Shown here one piece after another: positions 57,200 through 64,000 of a stretch of 64,000 bases of DNA. Positions within the stretch are counted from its first letter, which is position 1; every line of letters starts with the position of its first letter. Origin of the DNA: Coptis chinensis (Eukaryota; Streptophyta; Magnoliopsida; Ranunculales; Ranunculaceae). Below the pieces are notes generated by a model. That model was not told the origin of the DNA and did not search any database. It was given only the letters and a program-made list of their open reading frames with translations. Location: contig CM027378.1 of NCBI GenBank assembly GCA_015680905.1, positions 53,779,501-53,843,500 on the forward strand. The letters run 5' to 3'. The position numbers and the translations under genes were made by a program.

Positions 57200-57406
57200 T
57201 CTATAAGTTATATAAAAACAAAAAAGTGGTAAAATAGTGAGAATTACCAGTGGAAAAAAAACAAAAAAAATAGAAGAAAAACTAACAGTGGAAACTTGAC
57301 GGCTCAGTTTGCTGGAATTATAAGTGGACAGGCCGGTGTCACCAAACTTTCAACAGTTACAGAGATTGATCTCTATACCCAGTTATAGAAAAACCGGACT
57401 CAACAT
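57200..57406. mobile_element. MITE, second copy, complete with inverted ends
   Basis: GAGTCCGGTTCCTCTATA at the left and, reverse complemented, GAGTCCGGTTTTTCTATA at the right are inverted repeats of 18 bases. The 207-base body matches the reverse complement of 42698-42868. No target duplication was seen. Confidence 0.8.
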
Positions 57407-57439
57407 AGAATACACATCTGTAGAGAAAAAGGAGTTTTT

Positions 57440-57677
57440 TTTCCACCCCCCTCTTTGGAGTTTTTCTTAATTAGCCAAAATTTGGGTTGAGAGAAAGAAA
57501 AATAGTATACAAACAGTATGTCGGGCGCTCGACTTCGCCTGGCCAAGGGCGCACCCGCGCTCCACCTTATTTTAGCAGGACTTCGACTGTTTTCGGAAAC
57601 AGTATAAACATAAATTTTTTCTCTAAAAACTTAACCTAACCAATATAAGAAAAAGAGAGAGATTGTAAGAGAGAATT
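57440..57677 (+). mobile_element. Possible copia-type LTR fragment (fossil)
   Basis: GGGCGCTCGACTTCGCCTGG near 57524 and GGGCGCACCCGCGCTCC near 57547, followed by a leader-like AT-rich part, resemble plant copia LTR text and share GCGCACCCGCGCTC with the remnant at 3780. It stops where the CACTA end begins. Low certainty. Confidence 0.3.
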
Positions 57678-58060
57678 CACTACACCATAACAACCTATTT
57701 GTAACGGATATATATTCGTTGTAAAAAATATTAGTAACGGTCATCTTGCGTTGACACAAAAATGTGACTAATATTAGTAACAGATATTTGTAACACTTAT
57801 TATCTGTTACAAAATTTATTAATGGTTATAAAATGTCATTGAAATTAATTTCAGTAACGGATACGTAACCGTTAGAATTTATTAGTAAAGATTATCAAAT
57901 TTTTTTATCATCTATCAGTAATGGATATAAAAGTCACTTCGATTTTCTGTTGCTAACGGTTCTGTATCCGTTACTAACGAACTTTCATTGTATAAAAAAA
58001 AATTTGTTGCTAACAGTTCTGTATCCGTTACTATCGAATTTTCATTTTATACAAAAGAAA
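57678..58060 (+). mobile_element. CACTA (En/Spm-type) transposon terminus with subterminal repeats
   Basis: CACTACACCATAACAACC starts at 57678, after ATT. Inside it GTAACGGATA, its reverse complement TATCCGTTAC and close variants recur at least nine times to 58035. These are the short subterminal transposase-binding repeats that mark CACTA elements. A 60-base tandem pair (TTGCTAACGGTTCTGTATCC at 57950 and TTGCTAACAGTTCTGTATCC at 58010) lies at the inner side. The other end is not in view, so the element would extend rightwards over the gene fragments at 58.2-64 kb, or this is a lone end. Confidence 0.7.
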
Positions 58061-58209
58061 AATGTTTTCTCTAGCCCTTTTATATATGGGCCACCTGTAA
58101 TGATTGGAGGCTTGCAGTTAGTGTTAATAGAACAAGACCCTGAAAATATATAAGCCAAAATAAATGTCATTAGATAAGTACATGCAAATTAAATTAAACC
58201 CATATCAGC

Positions 58210-58690
58210 TATTCTTTAACGAATAAATATATTTATGACTATGAGCGCTTGAGTTTGAAGAGTAAGATACATGTAAGTAATTTTTAGTCGGTCTACTACC
58301 AAAGAAGGATATAAACAATGAAGCCGTCGATACAACAAAGAAATTGCCCAAGAATGAATCACGATGATAGCTCCAACTATAGGAAAAAACTGGAGGAACC
58401 ATTGACAACGTTGGATATCCTCATCTTTGCTTGATATTCTTGATGTTGAAACATTCTATTAGATATACGATCAAGTTTGTATTCCACCCAGAAGCAGCAA
58501 TAGTTAAGCCCATTAAAGTAACTGCAACCACAACCAATATAAAATAAGCACAAAGTCATGATTCTGTCAAACATGAAGACACTTATTAAACCATCATGCA
58601 AAAAACGAATGGAATGGGATGAAGACCTGTGACAAAGGGGAAGGTAGTCCAACCCCCTTGTTTTTGGCCGACAACGCATGTATTAAATGC
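58210..58690 (-). pseudogene. NPF (NRT1/PTR) transporter fragment, NPF2-like, first exons
   Basis: Minus strand: QKQGGWTTFPFVTG (near 58680-58627), then GT and an intron of about 100 bases, then LMGLTIAASGWNTNLIVYLI and ECFNIKNIK, then in another frame ISNVVNGSSSFF, and SYHRDSFLGNFFVVSTASLF. The G-G-W-x-T-F-P-F start, L-I-V-Y-L-I and N-V-V-N-G-S, followed by D-S-F-L-G, are the first three membrane segments of NPF2 nitrate/peptide-family transporters. At least two frame changes and an early stop; the remaining nine or so membrane segments are missing. The 23-base phrase TTAAATGCTTCTTCATCAGG is duplicated at 58684 and 58740. Confidence 0.75.
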
Positions 58691-58699
58691 TTCTTCATC

Positions 58700-59162
58700 A
58701 GGAACATTAAGATGATCGCCGGCAGGCTTATTATTTCCGTTAAATGCTTCTTCATCAGGAAAAAAATTCAGTCAATCTGACATACCTTAAAGTACGCTTG
58801 TTCACATGCCTCGACCGTCTCGAACTCAGGGATAACAAAAAATAATGATTTTGTTATATGCAAAAGATGAGAGTTTCATGCTACACTATAAATTAGGCTA
58901 AAGGATTCAATCATATGATATAAACTGACCATAACAAGCACTAAAAAGTTATGCTGACTTATAAATATGGTAAAATATAGGTCTTCCTCATCATACCTCT
59001 GTTATTTCAGGGGCTAGTCAGTGTAAATTCCTATGGCTCAGTTCATTGAGGCTGTGACAAACACCTTGTGTTTTTGGTCTGAAATCGTCATATTTAATGG
59101 ACTTTTTATGAATTGCTACAACAGGGGAAAATTGTATTTGGTCTGAAAAAAAATTCATTCAC
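58700..59162. other. Junction between the NPF and GMPPA fragments
   Basis: No further GMPPA exon is found where its C-terminal left-handed beta-helix should continue. VIPEFETVEACEQAYFK-like codons (minus, near 58835-58786) ending at a GTATGT donor are not recognised. Confidence 0.4.
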
Positions 59163-62100
59163 CTTTGCAGATGGATGTACTTTTGCTGATGGATACACAT
59201 CCCCAACAGTGGTAGCACTCTTTGAACCATCGCCAGCCGCTAGAAGATGAGGAGAAGTTAACCGGAACTGTGCAAGATAGAGTCCGGAACATTTCAGAGA
59301 CATTCTGCACATTCAGTTGTAAAGTTTGGATAAGTCATCAGAGTCTCCTTATTAATGCCAATGAGGAAAAAGAAGAAAATGGAGAATTGGCTGAAATTTA
59401 TTACCTCGGAGTTTTGATCTGTTCCCAGAAATCTAGTATTTTGTATGTATATAGCTGTTTTTTTTCGGCAAGAGGTGATAAAATATCTTGATCCAATCTT
59501 ACAAAGTCTCGAAGGAAGTGTCCCGTTGAAGCGAGAAAACATACCGATAGAAGTCAAAGAAAGTAAAGCTTTTTTCTTCGCAAGCCAATGGAGACATGGC
59601 AATAATAATGTCTCCATGAGTAAATAATAATCACATCCGTCAACCGCATTCAAAAGAAAGAAGTAAACTCTGCATCAGCAAGAGTTTAACTGATTGCAGA
59701 CTTTGCCTTATTGCATCATTTCAGTTACCAAAGAATTAAACGAAGTGTGTTCAATCGCAAGTCCTAGATTGTGTAGTCGTATCATAAAAATTACAATGAC
59801 AACATATGATGTTAAGATTATGTATCAAATAACATCATTAGATATATAACATGTTCACGTTCTATGTTGTTTTAGAACACTAATATGTAGACAACCAGTT
59901 GAGAAATTTCATATCCAGACAATTTCAACTTCCAGGAATTACAAGACAATGCATTTAATAAAGTAAATTCAACATATCTTTTGATATCACGTTGAGTAAT
60001 CCATGATGTTTTGAAGACAAAATAACCCTAATTTAACAAACTTATTACAAAGCTAAATATCATACTTTGTGGCTGACTAAAGAGAGCTTCAAAGCTGGAT
60101 ACACGTCGCAGATTAGCTACAAAATGAAAAAATGAAAAGAAAATCAACAGTAGTAATATAAGAAATCAGCAATAATAACAACATTTATATATCTACCGAC
60201 ACCTTATCTTTTGTCTGAGAAAATAAACAAATCAAAATTTTCATCATATTATCACAAAGTCCATAATAGATGTTTTGAAATCAGATGAGTAAACAATATA
60301 TAGTAGAATTGTTTTCACAAGGGTAACAACCAAATGCTAGATTCAATTTTCAAATGCACAAGTCATCGATTTCGATTTATGTTTATGAATGTAACTTGAG
60401 AGATTGCAGGCTTTAGGAACTCCAAAGTTTATGACGGTATTAGAGAAGGCCATTTTCAGTATTTGACCCAAAAGTTGGTACTAGAACGAGCTATTAAATT
60501 TATTATAAATTCTGTACTCAGATTAGCCAAAGCTTTCAGATGGTACAAATCACAGGAACCAGCTTTAAACGTTCTTTCGTGATCATTTATCTATTGAAGT
60601 TCAATGCTTTGATAAAAACTGAATGAAATAGTCCAAATAAAGAATTTTGTGTGTGCGTAAGACCTTTAAAAACGGATAAGTTCAAGATATGAAGCTAGCT
60701 AAACACCACTTTAACATCGAGCCAATAAAATTCATATTGCAAAGCATAAAAACAATATATGACCTGACAGAGGATGCAACAGGAAACGCACTATGTGAGT
60801 TGCATACAACCTCACTAAAAAGCAGCTTAATGTCCCGACATTCCAAAAGTACAATTGAAAGTTGGAACCCAGACAAAAAGGGGGTCTATTAGCCAGGTGG
60901 CTTGTATGCAACTCAGAAGTGATTGTCTTCTAGCACTCATGCTCACACATTTTGACACATGCTAATTCTTTTCACTTCTGTTTTAAGAAGCAGGTGAATG
61001 CAAATACCTACGTCCCTGGTATAAACACTCACAGTTTTAGAAAGACTAATAAAGTTAGCTGAATCCACCTTCGGCACATGAAAGAAGTTTTATTTGCGGA
61101 AACAGATGAGAAGGTGTGCCCACCGTTAAACATGAGAAATCATTGGCTCACGGACAAGAGGCCGACAACGTGAGCTTCATTTCTGACTAGGGTGTGGTCC
61201 AAGGTGGCATGAGTTTACTATATAGCCACGACTTTATTTGGGGATCATTGGACTCTTAGGGATAGGAGAAAGGGCAGAGATCATTACTTCCTTGTTTTTC
61301 CATACGTGCTCAACCCATTCACTAAGTTCAGTGTCAAATAACAATCTACTAGACGTGCTTAAGCGTAGGGTAGTACGTGAAAGGTATCACCTCATTAGAG
61401 AAGAATTACAGTTAGGAATATGTACGTAGAACTAAAAGAGAAATCCGTCGCATGGAATATGCCTAGAAGTTGGAGTTTCCTAGTTATATGGGTCTAGACT
61501 GCAGGCACATCCACACACAAACACACACGAACGGGAGTGAAGATAAAGAAAGCCCTTCTCTTATATATAGAAGTTTTTTACTTCGCGCAAATATTCATCC
61601 TCAACGGGGCAGTTTGAATCCAATATGCACTATGCTCTAATCGAATGGAAATATAAAAAGTTAAAAAAAAAATGAAACTTAATTGACATCCTATCAGCAC
61701 GGATCTATAGTTGCGAACCTCTGTCTTTCCGTTGTGTAGATAGATCCTGGATGGCGGTAAAAATATCTGGTGTAAATATGTACACACCACAATTTATAAG
61801 ATCACTCACCTGTTGATCACAAGAAAACAACATTGGTCAGAAACAAGTTCTCATTTACAAGCTGCCGACTATACACTGAAAAGAAGTTGAATCTAAACTG
61901 ATTACGTACAAAGGTCTCTGGTTTCTTTGTGTAACGTAATAATTCGTTGGTGATAGGATCTGCCACCAATTCCCCAAACCGATTTGTTGATTCGGGCCAA
62001 AACCTACACATGAAAAGTGAGGAAAAAAATGAGCATGATAAAAATCAACTAAGCCGACATCAAATCTACTCAAACAAAGTTCATGCTTGATTAGCCGACT

Positions 62101-63085
62101 GAATCACTAAGATTGTTCCCATCCCGCCATAACTTCTATGGGCAGCTATAATGAAGGGCAAGCCAAAACAACAAGCAACAATGAGATCACAAAGAAAACA
62201 ATTCAAGGTAGAAACAATTCTAGTTTATTATTAATAGGAGTATTAAACATCGCCGACTTGATAGACCTACCAAGCATTTCGGCAATGGAAAACTGCAAAG
62301 AAATGTCACAATTCAGCAAAAAAGATGTGTGGATCGCCACATTAAACAACAACCATATTAGCTATTTTATTGGAAATGGAATCACGGAACTGGAAAAAAT
62401 CATTATACAAACAGATCTCGGTCCACATGAGTAAGGAGAAAAATAGAAGTCAAACCGGATTATCTTCCATGATTAGATCTCTAAAGTTGTAAAGTCCACC
62501 AAATTTGAACCATGTGGTTTATCTTCTTTCAAGTATCTATAAAATTTCAGCATTGCAATTGCATATCAATAAACCCCGAACTTTCAGATAGTATACGTAA
62601 CCAAAGTTAAAGCTAGAAACACACTAGTGCATAACAATTACCTTACTGGGAATCTAAGCTCATTAGAAACGGACGAAACATATAATGCGAATTCACGCTC
62701 CTCATAAAACCCAACGAGATAGATTTGCACCAAGTTAAGGATCTACACAAGCCCATAATTCATCTTAATTACATAAATAAAATAAAATTATCCAAACACA
62801 TAACAGAAGTACTAAAGAGCATACCCTTTTACAAGATGAAATTGGATGATGAACCATTGCCTACCCTGCCAAAGGAAATAATGGCTTGGGTATATTCAAC
62901 GACAACGGTCGAAAATGAGTTCCTGCAAAATCCAAACACAATAACCAAAATTCTACTAAAAAAAAAACAGACACCACCAATCCAACCTACCAATCTAAAC
63001 ACTAAAATTTCAACTAATTCAATCATAATCAAATCAAGATTTCACCTTTAGTTGGTCCACCAACCATGATCACAGCAACAACTTG
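59163..63085 (-). pseudogene. GMPPA (mannose-1-phosphate guanylyltransferase alpha-type) pseudogene, nine 5' exons
   Basis: Minus-strand exons in gene order: 63085-63046 (VVAVIMVGGPTK), 62922-62825 (FRPLSLNIPKPLFPLAG, stop, AMVHHPISSCKR), 62742-62642 (VQIYLVGFYEEREFALYVSS), about 62536-62408 (YLKEDKPHGS; FRDLIMEDNP), about 62165-62096 (AAHRSYGGMGTILVIQ), 62003-61920 (RFGELVADPITNELLRYTKK, PETF), 61809-61719 (VSDLINCGVYIFTPDIFTAI), about 59540-59405 (FVRLDQDILSPLAEKKQLYT, LDFWEQIKT) and 59304-59163 (MSLKCSGLYLAQFRLTSPHL; ends HPSAK at GT). The enzyme family makes or controls GDP-mannose for ascorbate and glycan synthesis. There is a stop in exon two, frame changes in exons four and six, loss of two codons in exon nine, no start codon, and no C-terminal exons. 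Intron eight is about 2.2 kb and featureless. Confidence 0.9.
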
Positions 63086-63089
63086 ACAC

Positions 63090-63342
63090 AGAGAATCTAA
63101 TTAGGTCAACCAAAACGGACCACATTGACCTGGCTTTTCTGGACTTTTGCTAAAACAAAAAAAAGTTACTAGATTCCATTACTTTTACTCTACTTTACTT
63201 GAGATAATTATCATTTCCTACCCTTAACTATTCTCTCGCTCTCCCCTTAACCCAAAAAACTCACACATTAAAACCCTTCCTCCAAAACGTCCCAATAAAA
63301 AGGACCAACAAAAAGAAAAGACTAGTGTCAGAAACAAACGCC
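63090..63342. other. Spacer with leader-like text
   Basis: A/C-rich sequence (CTCCCCTTAACCCAAAAAAC, then CCTTCCTCCAAAACGTCCC) resembling a plant 5' leader ahead of a small frame. No TATA position could be fixed. Confidence 0.3.
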
Positions 63343-63474
63343 ATGGAGAGGTTTATCTCTACCAAAACCTCTCCTAATTGTCTCCACCTCTCCTTCTCTC
63401 AAATCGGTCGAGTTGGTGTTCAAGGACTTGGGTCATCTCGGTTCCCACATGTTGAGTTTGGCCAAGTCGGTTAG
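63343..63474 (+). CDS. Small open reading frame, 43 codons, unknown
   Basis: An ATG in good context (ACGCCATGG) opens 43 codons: MERFISTKTSPNCLHLSFSQ, then IGRVGVQGLGSSRFPHVEFG and QVG before TAG. It is Ser-rich with no motif. The upstream text looks like a leader. It might be a short peptide gene, a first exon, or chance. No homology recalled. Confidence 0.15.
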   Translation: MERFISTKTSPNCLHLSFSQIGRVGVQGLGSSRFPHVEFGQVG

Positions 63475-63547
63475 GTTTCATTTAAGCCAGAACACTCTTC
63501 TTTAAAACTTAAATCCATAATAATTCAATGCTATACAAAAGATTCTG

Positions 63548-64000
63548 TTACACCTTCTTTGACTGTGGATTCGGTTGACCAGTCAAAAGTGTAACTCCAA
63601 CTATAGTAGGAGACAATTTCAATACCTTTGACAAGCTTTCAAGTGATGTACAAAAGTAAGTAGAAGTTGTATCCCCCAAGATGTAAAACAACACAAGAAT
63701 CCAAAGGAATACAAGGGTAGAACCCAGAAAAGGCCAATTCCCACACAAACAATAAAGCAGGTAAAAATAGTCAATGTAACCACTGGTGTCACATGACTGT
63801 TGGGATTTAAAAAACAGACACTTGGCTTTATAGCCTTTTTGTTTTCGTAACTCTCTGCAATCTTTTATAGCATCAGTAATCAATTGTAGATTAGAACTTG
63901 AAACAAGAGTACTCTTTGATGTGAAGAAATGGGCAGTCAAGAACAAACCAAAGAGTAAAACAAAGGAGATGTTTCAAAACACAAGATAAACCTTTGATTT
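63548..64000 (-). pseudogene. Cation/calcium exchanger (CCX) pseudogene fragment, N-terminal part
   Basis: The minus strand, entering from the window edge, reads KSKVYLVF, a stop, NISFVLLFGLFLTAHFF, then CRELRKQKGYKAKCLFFKSQ, QSCDTSGYIDYFYLLYCLCG, LVFLWILVLFYILGDTTSTY and FCTSLESLSKVLKLSPTIVG before VTLL. This is the first part of plant CCX exchangers (Cys-rich loop D-C-x-x-L then Y-K-A-K-C-L, and the start of the first exchanger repeat). The alpha-repeat core S-L-G-N-G-A-P-D should follow VTLL but the sequence departs at about 63594. One in-frame stop near the start and the missing 3' four-fifths show a relic. Plant CCX genes are usually intronless. Confidence 0.85.

Noticed and set aside
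59222-59627. Plus-strand frames of 60-89 codons
   Set aside because: Antisense to GMPPA exons eight and nine, whose protein match on the minus strand is clear.
1-64000. CRISPR arrays, tRNA or rRNA genes, bacterial operons
   Set aside because: No regularly spaced direct repeats with unique spacers, no tRNA A/B boxes in cloverleaf spacing and no rRNA text were noticed; the direct repeats found are transposon or tandem duplications.

Overview
The window is plant nuclear DNA, most likely from a eudicot. It is AT-rich, its host genes have introns, and it carries plant-specific families (FAR1-related, plastid chaperonin-60 beta, aldose-6-phosphate reductase type aldo-keto reductase, plant L1 with RNase H) among dense transposons. 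Nothing bacterial, organellar or CRISPR-like is seen.

Only one host gene looks whole: a seven-exon minus-strand gene of the gamma-glutamylcyclotransferase (AIG2/GGCT-like) family at 32368-35719. All its splice sites and phases agree, and an in-frame upstream extension resembles a plastid transit peptide. Next to it, also on the minus strand, is a six-exon aldose-6-phosphate reductase-like gene (29331-31542). It is complete and keeps its catalytic tetrad, but carries one in-frame stop and a GC splice donor.

The other recognisable host sequences are broken, intron-containing copies. On the left (5.7-9.65 kb, plus strand) are pieces of HSP90-7/GRP94, a filament-like plant protein and chaperonin-60 beta. 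In the middle are RPN3 of the proteasome lid (20.3-21.2 kb, plus) and ascorbate peroxidase (24.2-25.0 kb, minus). A FAR1-related gene is decaying at 52.6-55.1 kb (plus). On the right, all on the minus strand, are an NPF transporter fragment (58.2-58.7 kb), nine exons of GMPPA (mannose-1-phosphate guanylyltransferase, alpha-type) (59.2-63.1 kb) and a cation/calcium exchanger fragment (63.6-64.0 kb). The right-hand set starts just inside a CACTA-type transposon end at 57678, and a Helitron-like 3' end lies at 23861. Gene-fragment capture by DNA transposons is therefore a reasonable reading of the layout, but it is not proven.

Mobile DNA fills much of the rest: a 5.0-kb L1-type LINE (11648-16631, minus) with a 17-bp direct repeat at its ends; several elements with inverted ends and target duplications (hAT-like at 10622 and 24387, PIF/Harbinger-like at 16665 and 41163, others at 1, 9961, 25702 and 33030); a 9.6-kb Ty3/gypsy-type LTR retrotransposon fossil (42876-52499, minus) that holds gag and protease regions only and is itself interrupted by a solo LTR (47303-48570); Ty1/copia remnants; and two poly(A)-tailed retroposons. 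Tandem duplications, a 0.6-kb pyrimidine-rich minisatellite and (TA)n or (CA)n runs complete the picture.

All calls come from reading the sequence and remembered family motifs. No search or alignment was run, so exon borders of broken genes are approximate.
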